Source: Sternotherus odoratus (taxonomy: Eukaryota > Chordata > Testudines > Kinosternidae). Taken from it: 64,000 nt of DNA. A program made the translations under genes and the position numbers. The notes beneath the pieces are model-generated. The model searched no databases and had not been told where the DNA came from. It saw only the letters and a list, made by a program, of their open reading frames with translations. Numbering within the stretch: the stretch's first letter is position 1; each line of letters begins with the position of its first letter. Below are positions 1-12,534 of the stretch, piece by piece. Location: assembly GCA_032164245.1 (NCBI GenBank), contig JAVMKO010000001.1:287377041-287441040 (forward strand), given 5' to 3'.

Positions 1-71
1 GGTGAGTGTTTTTTATGGAGGAAGCCATGATCTTTCATCTCGCTGACCTTGACTAGAAAGAAATCTCAAGC

Positions 72-1112
72 TACAGAATCATAGTAGATTAGGGTTGGAA
101 GTAGGGGGATCAGATGTCCCGATTTTATAGGGACAGTCCCGATTTGTAGGTCTTTTTCTTAAATAGGTTTCTATTTCCCCCCACCTCCTGTCTCGATTCT
201 TCACACTTACTGTCTGGTCACCCTAGTTGGATGAGACCTCAGGAGGCCATCTAATCCAACCCCCTGCTCAAAGCAGGACCAACAAACTAAATGATCCCAG
301 CCAGAGCTTTGTCAAGCGAGGCCTTAAAAGCCTCTAAGGATGGAGATTCTACCTCCTCCCTAGGTAACCCATTCCAGTGCTTCACAACCCTCCTAGTGAA
401 ATAGTCTTTACGAATATCCAACCTGCACGTCCCTCCACTGCAACTTGAGACCACTGCTCCTTGTTCTGTCATCTGCCACCACTGAGAACAGCCTAGCTCC
501 ATCCTTTTTGGACCCCCCCCCCCTTCAGGTAGTTGAAAGCAGCTATCAAATCCCCACTTATTCTTCTGCAAACTAAATAAACCCAGTTCCCTCAGCCTCT
601 CCTCATAAGTCATGTATCTCAGCCCCCTAATCATTTTCATTGTCCTCATCTGGACTCGTTCCACTTTGTCCACATCCTTTCTGTAGTTAGGGGCCCAAAA
701 TTGGATGCAGTATTCCAGGTGTGGCCTCACTAGTGCAGAATAGAGGGGAATACTCACTTCCTTCGATCTGCTGGCAATGCTCCTACTAATACAGCCCAAT
801 ATGCTATTGGCCTTTTTGGAAACAAGGGCACAATGTTGACTCTTATCCAGCTTCTCATCTACTGTAATCCCCCCAGGTCTTTTTCTGCAGAACTGCTGCT
901 TAGCCAGTCAGTCCCCAGCTTGTAGCAGTACATAGGATTGTTCCATCCTAAGTGCAGGATTCTGCACTTGTCCTTGTTGAATCTCATCAGATTTCTTTTG
1001 GTCCAATCCTCCAATTTGTCTAGGTTACTCTGGACCCTATCCCTACCCTCCAGTGTATCTACCTCTCTCTCCAGTTTAGTATCATCCCCGAACTTGCTCA
1101 CCCATGGTATAA
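72..1112 (-). mobile_element. CR1 LINE, 3' half of ORF2 (5'-truncated, broken)
   Basis: This is the antisense copy of the C-terminal half of a CR1 reverse-transcriptase ORF plus its 3' tail. The minus strand reads, in order, FGDDTKLE (the FADD box of the RT, here with Gly for Ala), [22 protein letters not shown], then [22 protein letters not shown] and [18 protein letters not shown], all typical of CR1 ORF2. The protein falls in two frames (about 859-1125 and 287-799), so it is dead. The 3' tail, with AATCATAG and GGGTTGGAAG, lies at 72-101 and resumes at 226 after a MITE insertion. The 5' end is lost near 1112, where an older LINE begins. CR1 copies are normally 5'-truncated like this. Confidence 0.93.
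102..225. mobile_element. Short hAT-type MITE inserted in the CR1 tail
   Basis: A 124-bp element with the left end TAGGGGGATCAGATGTCCCG and the right end CTGTCTGGTCACCCTA, which are imperfect inverted copies of each other. It sits inside the CR1 tail. The flanks GTTGGAAG (94-101) and GTTGGATG (226-233) match at 7 of 8 bases and look like an 8-bp target-site duplication, as hAT transposases make. A second copy of the same family is at 56380-56501. It has no coding capacity. Confidence 0.88.
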
Positions 1113-2300
1113 GAATGGCTAACATTTATATTTATATTTAGCCATATTAAGACACATATTGTTTGCTTGTGGCCAGTTTACCAGCTATCTAAATTGCTCT
1201 GTGACAGTGACCTGTCCTTTTCATTATTTACTAGTCCTCCAATTTTTGTATTATCTGCAAACTTAATAGTGATTATTGATTACCTGGAAAAAATATAAAA
1301 TCACGCTGATAACTAGAACAGGGCCAGGAACCAATCCTTGCAGGACCCCACTGGAAACACACCCTCTCAATGACAATTCCTTATTTACAGTTACATTGTG
1401 AGACCTGTCAGCTAGCCGGTTTGTAATCCGTTTGATGTGTGTCATGTTGATTTTATATCATTCTAGTTTTTTAATCAAAATGTTGTGAGAGATCAAGCCA
1501 AACACCTTGCAGAAGTCTACGTAGAATACATCAACAGTAATACCTTTGTCAACCAAACTTGTAATCTCATAAAAAGGATACCAGGTTAGTCTGACAGGAT
1601 TCAGTTTCCATAAATACATGTTGATTTGCATTAATTACATTACCTCCCATTAATTCTTTATTAACAGACACCCATATCAACTGCTCTATTATCTTGCTTG
1701 GGATCTATGACAGGCCTTTAATTACCCGGGTCATCCTGTTTACCCTTTTCAAAAATTGTCCCGACATTAGTTTTCTTCCAGTCTTCTGGAACTTCCCCAG
1801 ACCTTCAAGCCTTTTTGAAAATCAACAATAATGGCCCAGTGAGCTCCTCAATCAGCTCTTTTAAAACTCTTGGATGCAAGTTACCTGGACCTGTTGATTT
1901 TAAAATATCTAACTTGAGGAGCTTTTGTTTAACATCTCCATTGTTACTAATTCTTATCACCATATGATGAAACTATATCATCTTGGTTTTTTCCAAATAC
2001 AGAACAAATTATTTATTGAATACTCCTGCCTTTTCTGCTTTATTATTGATAATTCTAACATTTCCATCTAATAACAGATCAATACTATTGTTAGGATTCT
2101 TTTTTTGTTCCTAATATATTTTAAAAACTTGTTCTTAATGTCCTTAACTCTGCTGGTCATATATTTCTCCTTGTGTCCCTGGCTTCTCTTATCAATTCTC
2201 CACAATTCCTAAATTCTGATTCACATTCATTACTGTTGACTTCCCCCTTTCTTCCATTTGTCACATACCATTTCACACCTTTTATTTTTTTTATAGCTGC
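1113..2300 (-). mobile_element. Older CR1/L3-like LINE RT remnant
   Basis: The minus strand encodes decayed reverse-transcriptase motifs in the expected order from high to low coordinates: NVGTIFEKGKQDDPGN (the ANVVPIFKKG region) near 1770-1715, DVFYVDFCKVFG with SHNI (the YLDFSKAFDTV box) near 1545-1480, SSGVLQGLVPGPVL (the [12 protein letters not shown] box) near 1370-1310, and FADNTKIGGLVNNEKDRS (the FADD box) near 1265-1205. Stops and frameshifts are frequent. It is clearly more diverged than the neighbouring CR1 at 72-1112, and the duplicated FADD box shows that these are two separate insertions. The upstream limit near 2300 is soft. Confidence 0.8.
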
Positions 2301-2315
2301 TGTGGTCTCAAGCCT

Positions 2316-2412
2316 TTTTAATAGGTGACTTGCTCTAAAGATTACTGCCAGAGATAGGAATAAAATCCTGGGTCCCCATTGTATGCTCTGTCCATTAGAC
2401 CAGGCTGCACTT
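2316..2412 (-). mobile_element. MIR/CORE-SINE fragment
   Basis: It reads as the antisense of a MIR core: AGGTGACTTGCTCTAAAG, then GGAATAAAATCCTGGGTCC, then CTGTCCATTAGACCAGGCTG, corresponding to the reversed tRNA-related head. No coding capacity. Boundaries are approximate. Confidence 0.72.
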
Positions 2413-3689
2413 TAATTTGCTTATTGAATTTTCACACACATAGGCCCAAGGGCTATTTAGTCACATGTAAGTAAAATAAAAACAGATTATATATGCCTAT
2501 CAGGACTATCAATACCTGGAAGATGTCCTAGTTTTGGTGGTAGAGGTCAAATACACTGTTGCTCATTTCTATTACTGTCCACAGCTATGGCACCACTGTG
2601 AAAACCCTGTATCCTTTTTTTCTGTTCCGGTACTCTGTGCTGATGTGTGCCTGACTCTGCAGAAGCAGAAGTGGAAGAGCTGCCACAGGGGAGGAGTCGC
2701 TCTTGCTCACGGTGAGGAAAGTGTAGAACCAAATAATGATTTTTAAAGTTTTGGGTTTCTTTACTTGTTTGGTTTGAGAATCTCTGAGAAGTGGGGAGGA
2801 GATGGTGCTTCTTCCCAGGTGCTCTCAGAAGCCCTAAGACAGCCTCTGCCTACAGCAAGAAGACGAAATGGTGGCGCAGAAGGCAATTTACAAATACAAT
2901 CATCCTCTGCTTAGAGAGCACAAGATGAGCAGTTAAAATATTGCTTGCATCATTCTTAAATAGATGCTGAATCCTGTTAACAGCTTGCAAAGCATCACAT
3001 ACTAACAGATGGGGGAGGGGGGGAAGGTGCCATTCTGGGCTGCTACGTACCGAGCCTCTTGCTTGGAGCAAAGGGCGTAAAAGAGTTATACCTTCACATT
3101 CAAAGGTTGTTTCCTCTGCCAGGGAATAAGGTAAAGCCACAATGTCTACTCCCACCACCACCTTCCTCTTTTTTCGGTTTTTCCTTTTTTTTTTTTTTTT
3201 ATTTTGGACAAATAGGAACTTTATGAACAAGCAACAGATCATGAGCTTTCAAGTGCCTCTATTTATTTAAATTACCTTTACCAACATCTGGGCCTGTCTG
3301 TGAATTTGTCATGCAAGACAAATTTTAAATGCCAGCGATACACTCAAATATCATCTTTTACCATGGGAACAATGCAGGTATTAAATTCAGAAGTGTCTGA
3401 AACTAGTGAGGGAGGGGGAGGCAGGGAAGCGATTTCAACAGCAAGATTAATCTGGGGTGGCTTTCCCCCACCCAATCTTGATAATAACTGCCAGACCCCC
3501 CTCTCACAGAGTGCTGGTCAGACCCTCTTCCTCTTCCTTCCCAATCACAGTTTAAGTCCTCGTTGTTACTAAGGCCAGAACCCCTTCGTTCAAACCTATC
3601 ACTGAATGTTATCACTTGCTACTCTACAGTATTGCTTAAATCTCCTCTTCCTACCACTCAAACTCTAGTGCTCCACATGCCCGCATGAG
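2413..3689. other. No gene recognised
   Basis: Short frames on both strands overlap each other and match nothing I know. It contains a T-rich tract at about 3178-3200 and a G-rich stretch at 3010-3022. I see no exon with splice context. Confidence 0.5.
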
Positions 3690-4090
3690 TGCATCCTCTC
3701 TTAGCTCTGCTGTAGCAATTTCCACATTTCTGACCTCATGCTTCAGAAATCTCCTTTTCCCCTCTAATCTCTTCAGTGGCATTCTGTCTGTTTCACACAA
3801 AGTTCAGCCTCTGTGTGTTCCCCTTCAAAGCGCCCTATAACTGCACCCTGCCTGGATCTCGGCTGTCATTTTCTCCTCTGCAGTCATTCCAGTCCTCATT
3901 CGTTAGTTTTCCTACCCCGCCTCAACTCTGTAGCTTTTATTTTTAGCTTTTTATGTACCACGTTAAGGAATATGTTCAAGATAGACAGATTTGTTCTGCA
4001 CCCAAATATGAAATGTCCTCCATCTGTCTCTACTCTAAGAAATTACCCACTTTTCGATTAATTCCTTCCATAAGCCGTTCAGCACTGATC
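3690..4090 (+). mobile_element. Probable L2-like LINE 3' fragment
   Basis: The plus strand near 3790-3930 carries a weak peptide similarity to the L2 RT C-terminus (a KFxLCVFxFKAxxN pattern followed by a serine/proline-rich stretch), and the C/T-rich composition fits the end of an L2-type ORF. It is heavily decayed with several frame changes. It may instead be unrelated pyrimidine-rich DNA. Confidence 0.35.
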
Positions 4091-5017
4091 TCTCCTCCAC
4101 ATCTAAGCCTTATTTCTCTGTAGATAGAGAGATTGAGTCATGAAAGATGACCCTGTATAAATAATCCTAATAGTAGAGATGGTCAGTAAAAATTTGATTT
4201 TTTTTGTCAAAAGCCTTCAAACTGAGTATTTTCAATCAAAAACAAAAAGTTGAAGTTTCAGCTGAAACACCTCAGTTCTCAGCAATTTGGGAGGAGGAGG
4301 GCAAAAATTGAAAATGTTTCCATTTACAGATGAAAATGTTTTACTTTTTCATTATTTTGAAGCCAGATTCTTTTGTGGAAAACAGACACTTTCTGTGAGT
4401 ATTTTTGCTTGATTGACAACCCAATTTTCCAGTTAAAAAAATGGTAATGGAAGACTTTTCGGCCTTCTTGCTTAATAGCCAGTAGGGAAAAGGATGGGCA
4501 GTGAAGCTTTACCTTGTACTGCTGACCTAACAACACTAATAATCTGGGGTCAACTGATGCTGATTCCTGGGACCACTTGGAGCGGATTTAGAATGTAAAG
4601 TATTCCAGAATCCAGGCAGTGTCCTGGCCTTTGTCTCTTAAGTGGTATCTGTGTCTGTGAGTTGGCATGCCAATAATAATAAATCCTCCCATTCCCATGG
4701 AGATGGCGATCAGTGGACCAAAATTGAAATTCTGCTTTTAAGGAGTTAATGAGCAGTCCTAGGGAACCCTTCATCACCCACCCCTTTCAGGCAAGGACAC
4801 TCTCTCTCCCTCTCTCAATCTTATAAGGCATCATTCACATCAGTGCCACTATATGAGTTATAAATGATAACAGATGGCACAATTCAGGCCCTTCAGTTCA
4901 GGCAGGATGAAGAGAATATGTCACCCCTTATGTTATAAGTGCCCTCTCCTAAGGCCATATTCTCAGTCAGCCTCCAAAAATGATCCATTCACAGTGGTCA
5001 ATTAATAATTCTTGGGC
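4091..5017. other. No gene; possible old MITE at 4176-4300
   Basis: The stretch 4176-4330 begins TAGAGATGGTCAG and is rich in runs of A and T with short internal inverted repeats. It resembles the AT-rich palindromic elements common in turtles, but I cannot find a clean right end. The rest shows nothing recognisable. Confidence 0.35.
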
Positions 5018-5212
5018 CTTATACAGTCCTTTTGATCTGTAGTTGTAAAAATGCTTTACAAAGGGAAGTGTCATTGTTCCCATTGCATTCAGGAAACTGA
5101 GGCACAAAAAAATAAAATGACTTGCCTAAGGTCACACAAAGCAGGTCATCAGATTCCAGGTTTTCATGACTCCAATCCAGTGTCCAGTCCACTGGATAAT
5201 GTTGCTTTCAAG
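5018..5212 (-). mobile_element. MIR/CORE-SINE, nearly full core
   Basis: An antisense MIR. GGAAACTGAGGCACAAAAAA and ATGACTTGCCTAAGGTCACA are hallmark core strings, followed by ATTCCAGGTTTTCATGACTC and CAATCCAGTGTCCAGTCCAC, which correspond to the tRNA-related head read backwards. The core is conserved enough to be unmistakable. Confidence 0.9.
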
Positions 5213-6462
5213 GAGTTCAGAATCATTGATTTAAGCCCATGATTTTAATTCTGCACATACTTTCTGAGTGCATCTTTGGAGGGTAGTTGAAAATTTGGCA
5301 CAAACATTTTAAAAATTCCACAAGTCAAATCCTGCTTTCATCTGAAGACAACAGGACCTACAGCCCTATTGCTGAGAGAAGAAGGAAATTAAAAATAGGG
5401 AGCAGGACTTAAATTCAGTGTAGGACAAACTGACAAGAGAAGGGAAATTGGACATGGCTCACCATCCTGGGTCTCTGAGCTCTATAGAATGTTCCAGAGA
5501 GTGTCTGCTGAAACGAGCCATGCTAAATATCCAATACCAGCATTTAACTTTGAGTTTCCTTATTGTTACTGCTTTGTGCATCTGGGCTTTAACATTATTC
5601 TACTTGCTTTTTGTGTCCCTTACATAAACGAACGCCCTCCATCTGCGGTCTGTAATACACCTCATTATGCTTCAAGGATAGTAACTCCTTATTTAAAAGT
5701 AATTAAGTGAGGTTATACTGCAGAGATATTAAAGCTAATCATTTTGGTATTTCTGTAATGGGAACAGGAGTAGGAACAGTTGAACATTTCCTAGTTCTAA
5801 CCATTCCTTATACAGGGAACTGGATGGATTTTGGGACTGGCCAGAGGACACTAGAGCATCAGTTCAAACTTTACTTAGATGAGAAGTGACATGCCATTAA
5901 CTAGTTACTTTGATGATTTATCTGAAATTAATTGGTGGTCTCACTTCAGTTCTATCCAAAAATATATGTTCATCACATTTTATATCTAGCTAGCTAGCTA
6001 TCTCTCTTTTACTACTGGCAAACTACAAAAGAGTGTGCTTGTTCCTGGGTGCACATGTGGAAACAGCACGTGTGTGTGTGTATGTATACACACAGACATA
6101 TAAGATATATATGCCCTTTCCACCTAGCTGATGTCAGAATTCCGGCTGAGTGTGAATGGTTGTATATGTTAGACTAGAAAGAGAGGAGAATGCTGAGTAC
6201 TTGCATCTGAGTGTGTATTTTGCTATTATGATATCTGGGTCGTAAAACTTGTGAGTGGTTTTATTCAGGGATTGCACTATTGGAAATTAGCTTAATTAGC
6301 TTTAACTCTATCAACCATGGTTTTTTGAGGGGGATAGAATTACTACTTTGCCTTTTCATAGCATCTTCCGTTTGAGGATGGGTATTAGTTGAATAAGCCT
6401 TGTAATGCCCTGTAATGTAGACATGGTATTACACCCAATTCAGATGAACTAAGCTCACATTA
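5213..6462. other. No gene; short simple repeats
   Basis: Contains a small TAGC run (about 5985-6000) and a TG/CA-rich tract with GTGTGTGTGTATGTATACAC near 6070-6090. Two short frames at 5489-5889 have no recognisable domain. Confidence 0.5.
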
Positions 6463-6533
6463 GAGGTAACAAAGTCCTGTGGCACCTTAAAGACTAACTA
6501 TAAAGTTTTGAAGCATAAGCTTTCGTGGCCTAA
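6463..6533 (-). mobile_element. Penelope-like element terminal fragment (family A type)
   Basis: The plus strand shows GTGGCACCTTAAAGACTAAC followed by AAGCATAAGCTTTCGTGG. That is the reverse complement of the terminal region seen more completely at 31289-31440 and 46172-46342. It retains the CGAAAGCTT box but has lost most of the hairpin. It is a short fossil. Confidence 0.75.
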
Positions 6534-7693
6534 GTGTGATTCCATGTCAAATCTAAAAACAGGAACCCAAGACTCCTAGGTCTCAGTTTCCTGCTGCAAA
6601 TACTATCTCTTACCCCCTCAGAGTAGGCTGAGCTCATCAGTTAAGTAATAGATTTTTTTAAAGTGAAACTGCACTGCTAGGATGTCCCACTTGTTGTTGT
6701 TTTGTGGGATAAACCAAGGGAGGAAAGCAAATAATTCCCAAGGGGTCAGCTATCCAATCAGCATCTACTAGCCTGCCCATGTATGCAATTTATGGATTAT
6801 CTGCAAATGTAGGATTCCCCAGTGCTGGCGAGGTGAAAGCTGGCCTGCTTCCCATAGTTCTACAGCAGCAGAGGGTTCGGATCAGTCCATGTGCCACAGA
6901 TGTGGGCCAGGGCTTACACCCCTATGATATCTGTCATTATAGATAACTGGGGACTTCCAGAGCAAAATGCACACGTCTCTCTTGCTACAACTTGAGCTAC
7001 GGTCTCATAGTTCAGCGCTGGAAGCCTTCAGACTGCACACAAGGATCACGCACATTCTCCTGCCTCAGCAGAGCCCAGGAAAAGGGGTCGCTTGCTCCAG
7101 GGAGGATCAGCTGATTAGATGCTCCCCTACCAGGATAAAAATGAATCAAGCCCTGCACCAGAAGATGAGATTTCTCTCTGACCTGGTTAACTTTATTTGT
7201 GTTTATTTAATTGCTCATATACGTTTATAAAGATTATTCAGCTAGGAAATTCATTAAACACGACAACCAGCACCACACAAATGAACGGCTCGTTGTTGTC
7301 CTTCCTAAGCAGAGACTTGCTGTTCAGGCTGTGCATGCTTCTTACCAATTACTGGGCAAACTACTCAGTAACCACCAATTATAACAAACTTTTAATTTTC
7401 CATTTAATCAATCTTCTTAGATTTACTCTTTAATATCCATGAACCCATTCTGCCCTTCTACTTTATTCCCTGCTGCGTCTCAGGAAGATGTGTGCTGGAA
7501 AGGCCTGAGAATTAATGATGCATTCCCAAAGGACATTTAAAGGATGGGGGGGGGGGGAGAGGGGAGAAGGAAGGGTGGTCAAAATGTGCTCTTTCAACTG
7601 AAGGGAGAGAGAATAAAAACCTCATCTGAAATGCCAGAAGGCAAAAATGAGTATCTGCACTTTCTGTATAGAAAAATGTTCCCTCTTCTCAGC
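6534..7693. other. No gene recognised
   Basis: Short frames at 6967-7433 show no domain. A G-run lies at about 7546-7556. Nothing else stands out. Confidence 0.5.
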
Positions 7694-7905
7694 GTGTCTG
7701 ATAGTACAGCAGCCTGTGACTCAGGAGACGGGTTCTCTTTCCTGCTTTGCCGCTGACCTGCTGGGTGACTTTGGGCAAATCCTTTTGCCTGTCTATTTCT
7801 TTGTTTCACCATCTGTAAAATGGAGATCATGATTTTTCTATCCTTTGTAAAGGATTGGATGATCTATGCATGAAAAGTGTATGTAAAGTTGGCATTATCA
7901 TTATT
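7694..7905 (+). mobile_element. MIR/CORE-SINE, sense
   Basis: Sense MIR with the order GACTCAGGAGACGGGTTCTC, then GACCTGCTGGGTGACTTTGG, CACCATCTGTAAAATGGAG, and a tail of AAAGTTGGCATTATCATTAT. The preserved GGGTGACTTTGGGCAAATCC block is diagnostic of the core. Confidence 0.9.
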
Positions 7906-8864
7906 ACCGAATATTTCTAAATTAAAGCATGTTGACTGATTATTTCCAAATATGATATTTCAAAAGAAGTTTGTCTTTTGCAATATCAAATATCTTAATA
8001 ACTAGGTAAGCGTTAAACTACTCCTCACATTGAAGGCAATGGGAGTTTGACAATTAACCAGACAGCATCGTATTTTGGGACAGGCCTGACTACTGTCTCT
8101 ATCCCTTCACAGGCAACTTACTTCTGAGTACCATAATCACAACACTAAGAACAGGGCTGGGCTGAGAATAGTGAAGAGCGTTAAAGGATTCTTAGGGACA
8201 CCTCCCCTAAATCTAACAGATTAATTTTATATGGAGCATATGTATGGAGGATGGTGGATTGTTGATGATCTTTAGATTCTATTGAAAAGAGGACCATGTG
8301 CATGTGAAAATTGGTCTCTGTTCTGGTTCTTGTACCACCCTTAAGCATCCGAGCACCTTCCTGCAATGCATTAAGCAACGACTAACAGCTGTCATATGTG
8401 ACTCATTTTCCCTCTCCTCCTGTCCTCGCGGGCAGGAGAAGGGTATTGTGTGTTCAGGGTAGTGTTTCAATAGAGTTATTGTTTAATAAATGTATGTGAT
8501 GATATTAGAGAAGGGAAGTTTGAAGAACGATGCCTCGCTCTTGGAGCGGAAGGTCGTGAGGTTTGTGATGGTCACTAGTTCCCGTGGGAGCTTGTTCTTC
8601 AGTCTCAGACTCAGTCTCAAGAAAGTGCTGTCTCCTGCACAAGACGATCTTTACCCCTATGGTAAAAAGTTCCATTGTGCCAAAGGAGCAGGGCTGTCCA
8701 TCACAATCGCTTCCCAGAGCTTCAGGTGACCATCTTAGGTGTGCTAGTTCTGGGCCATATTGTGCCTTGCAAGACCGAGACCTTGGCTTTGACTCCATAT
8801 TTTATAGAAAGCCAGTGTAGAAAGTGGAGGACACGTCTGATATGCTTGCAGTAGCTTTCTGTAC
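7906..8864. other. No gene recognised
   Basis: Overlapping frames of 60-97 residues on both strands at 8181-8860 have no domain I know. The stretch next to 8865 may belong to the same old LINE, but I cannot show it. Confidence 0.4.
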
Positions 8865-9055
8865 AAGCTGGAGTTTTCACAGGGCTGATGGCTCCATACC
8901 CAAGTAGATTGCGTTGGTGTTGCACAGCCAGGAAATGACAAAAGCACATATAATTGAGGCCAGGTCATCATCCACCAGGATTGGACAGAGTCTTCTGCCC
9001 AACTGGAGATGGCAGAAAGTGTTACATGCAGTTATGTGAGAGTTTAACATCAGCA
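8865..9055 (-). mobile_element. L2-like LINE RT fragment
   Basis: The minus strand encodes CNTFCHLQLGRRLCPILV, then DDDLASIICAFVISW and NAIYLGMEPSAL. This matches the conserved block just after the RT of L2-type LINEs (HLRxxxxxRPFL, then LxxVIHAFVxSRLDYCN and LYxGLP). The R-L-D-Y-C core is damaged. Only this segment is recognisable. Confidence 0.62.
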
Positions 9056-9394
9056 AGGAATCCGAGAGCATTCCTCAAGTACAGACTTCATTGACCAGTT
9101 ATGGCAGTTGCACTGTGGCTGTAAATTGTTTGCAAAACTATTCCTGTTTTGAGCATAAACGTGGAAATTTCCCAGGTTGTTTTTTGTTTTGTTTTTCTTT
9201 GTTTTCTTACAAGTCTGGCCCATTCTGTAGATTGCCAACAAAATGCAGCAATCTCTCCTTTTGCTGTGAATACTTTGTCCACTCCTAGTTTTGCTCCCAT
9301 GCACGATGTGATGTAGAACATAATGTGAAGCACTGCAGTGTGAAATCCTTGAAAGCCTTGTCTAGTCTTATGTGATTGATATCTCTGAATATTG
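9056..9394. other. No gene recognised
   Basis: Contains a TTTTG-rich tract near 9179-9210. Otherwise nothing was seen. Confidence 0.45.
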
Positions 9395-9500
9395 TTGCAG
9401 TTTACATTTATATAGCACTTTTCACCTTGAAGGATCCTAAAGCTCTTTTAAAAATAAAATCTTTAAACCTTCTTACAGAGAAAGGAAGGATAATTCCCTC
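9395..9500 (-). mobile_element. MIR-like tail fragment
   Basis: TTTATATAGCACTTTTCACC followed by AGGATCCTAAAGCTC matches the 3' portion of antisense MIR-type SINEs. It has decayed before reaching the conserved core. Confidence 0.5.
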
Positions 9501-9507
9501 CACCGCA

Positions 9508-9600
9508 GGAATCGCTGGGTGAATTCTATGGCCTCTGTTATGCAGGAGGTCAGACTAGCTGATCAAAATGGTCCTCTCTGGCTTTAGAATGTGTATACAA
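9508..9600 (+). mobile_element. CR1/L3 LINE 3' tail
   Basis: TGGGTGAATTCTATGGCCTC, ATGCAGGAGGTCAGACTAGC and GATCAAAATGGTCCTCTCTG match the 3' end of an old CR1 subfamily, in sense orientation. No coding sequence remains. Confidence 0.78.
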
Positions 9601-12534
9601 GAATCCCTTCACAGACATGATCCCACCTCCAGGGAGGGATGCAACGGCTGTTTTATCAGCACAAATCAACCCTACATGACAGTTTAGGGCAGGAACTGTA
9701 AAAGAATATTGTATCCAATTGAAAGTGATAGGGCGAACTTTATACAGGGAACAACATAGTTACACAAATTGGAATTTCTGTGGCATCAGCTAGAATTTGA
9801 GTAAAGGGAATTGGGAAATGGTCAAATTCAAACCCTCACTGCACAAGAGACCATAAAGCAGTTTTACACATCACTTTCCACTGCTTCTCCTCCCAGTCTC
9901 CCCAACACTAGCCTGCCTGTTATCTGTCTCCTCTCAGCCTCCCCCACAGCCTAGCCATTCCCGCTCCTTCTCTCTCCCAAGAATTCAGGCCTGTCTGGGA
10001 ACAATGAGAAAATGTATAGTGTTGTTTATTGTATTTACATTACAGCCCATCCTCTAAGATTACTACTTATATTGGGATGAGACTGAATAATTAGTGGGGG
10101 GTAATGCGTCAAGTGAACCCCAGATGTCCTTGAATCAACCTTGGGCAGTTGCCAGAGGGAAAGTTACTAACCCCCATTGTAGAGGAGTAGTATAAACCTA
10201 CTCCTGTAAGAGTCAGGAAGAGGTCGTACCAAGCAAAAAAAAAATTTAACTGTCTTTAAATTTCTGGTCAATGTCAAGTCTCACCTGCTCACCTAAAACC
10301 TTTCTGCATTTTTACTGTGAGTGTATCTGCTTATCATTCCATGTAATAAATCAGCAAGATGGTTCTGTCTTCCCATCATAAGCAATAAAAGTATTATTTG
10401 GTTGGAACTTTGCCTCATTCCATGCTGTCCCCAAGCAGACCTTCCGTCCTGAAGGATTTTATTTTTTAGAAATGAACGATACTATTTTAATGTTCAGCTT
10501 TTTGTCCTTTTAATTTGAACCACTGGCTGCTGAGCTAAGTCAGGTTCAGCAAGATCTTTAGCCAAAGAAAACACAAGCCTACAATGGAGTAATGTTTTCT
10601 TCTTGTTGTGTTGGCTTCCTCGGGGAAAAGGGATTATTGCCTCTTTTGGAAATTACCTTCACAAGCAGCGTGTGTAGGAAAATAAAGCAGTACCTTAGAA
10701 GAAAGGAGGTGCTAAATGGGTTTTAACTTTTTTTCCCCCTCTTTCTTGGCTGGGTTTAAATCTAGTCAGTGAAGGGAAACGGCAGATCCAGAAACTGCAC
10801 ACAGCATTTGAATAGATTAAGAAAACCTGATTTCTTTAGGGGGGGAAGTATTGGGTGTATTTAGATAAAGTTTAAATAATTGGATTTGGGGTTAATTTTT
10901 CATCGCAATTCACAGGAATTGAGGTGGACTTTCCCATATACCTTGTTCAAAATGTAACCCCTACTGTATAAGCAGCACACCAGGCAGTATCCAACCTCAG
11001 ATACATCTCACTGACCCTTAGCCTTCCAACTGTAGCACAGTTTATTGCTGCAAGGGAATACCTCTAATTTACGCCATTGCTATCAGGTCTCTCAAACTGT
11101 GCTGTTGGTTAAAGAAAGGCTTCAGTCCAAAGTTACAGGGCTCTTTTCAGTATTCTGCCTCACCTCACCCAGGGAACATATCGGAGGCACATTTAGATAG
11201 CTGGAAGCCATATGAGATCATCCCGATTCCCTAATCTCATTCCCAAGGGTCCAGTTTGTGTATGAGATGATAGGATATGGAGGAATCCCATACAGTACTC
11301 TCCCGCAAATAGATCCCACAGCCAGTAACATTCATACTTCCCCCTTGGATACTGGAATACTCTGAACAGATTCAGAAGCCGGGAAAGTCTGTGTGTTTTT
11401 TGTGGGTCAGAAACTGAGGCGGCTGTTTTCTGCTAAATCAGCACATGGCAAATATTGAGGCACAGATATGTTTTTAAAAACCACACACCTTTCTAACCAC
11501 ATAGATGTGTAGAGCCAAGTCATGAAGGAACTGTAGCAGGAGTTTTGCACATTGTTGTACAATGTCAGTTTGGGCAGCTGATAACAAGTATATGACTCTA
11601 TCCTGGGGAAGACTGAACAGTGATTGACAGAGAACACCTCTTCAGTTTCTGGTCTCATATTAAGATTATTTGACCCCCCCTGCATATTTTTTACCATAAT
11701 CATTCTCCTGCCCTCACTTTCAGGATTTGATCCAAAGCCCATTAAGGCCAGTGGAAATGTTTTCCTGGATGGGCTTTTGCTCAGGCCTGTAATGCTCCAG
11801 CAAATTTTGAACGATCAGTGATAACCATTAATACTAAGGGAACCAGAGAGACCATTTTTGGTACCATCTGGTAGCAAATCATTTTTCTTCACCACAACAA
11901 GGAAACCTCCATCTGAAGCAACTCCAATTACAGTAATTAGGAATCATACACCAAGTCCATCTGCTTCGTGTTTTGGTGCTTTGGTTTGACCATCTGGCAC
12001 GGCAGGTAGTGCGCTCATTAAAAATGTGATCTTTAGAACAGGCACTGATCTTCTTTGGGATAAATCCCCTTTCCTGGCCATATCCCAGTTCACTTTGTGT
12101 TCATCATTCTCATAGTAACAACATTCACCTTTCACACCATGAAGGCTGTTAGGGCTTCCCCTCACCCTCTCTTGGTTCTCGTCATGCTGACAGATAATGG
12201 GCCAGAGTCCAAAGTGCAGGCAATGCAACATTTCTTGGGGTTACCAAACAGGCATAATCCACAGCTCTGTACACCAGTAGAGATTTTTCCTTCCCATACT
12301 CCTCTTTCTCAGTAGGTATCTATCTCATGGCTTGGCTCTGAGGAGGCAGTACACTGTCCTGTTCTCCATCTGTCCCTTCCACAGTGTTCTTTTGATTCTT
12401 CTGAGTATTGAATTATCAACAAGGATTGTTTGTCTTCCCTGGACAGTTGGAGAACTCTTTGAAGTCAAGCTTGATATTCTTACAGGTTGGGTCAAGCTGC
12501 CTCTACATGCATGCTCTGTAGATACTTTTATGGA
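9601..12534. other. About 2.9 kb with no recognised gene or repeat
   Basis: Composition is ordinary for vertebrate noncoding DNA. Frames at 11407-11821, 11944-12315 and 12325-12568 overlap on opposite strands and carry no known motif. If a single-copy or conserved noncoding element exists in this window, this is one of the better places to look. Confidence 0.5.
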
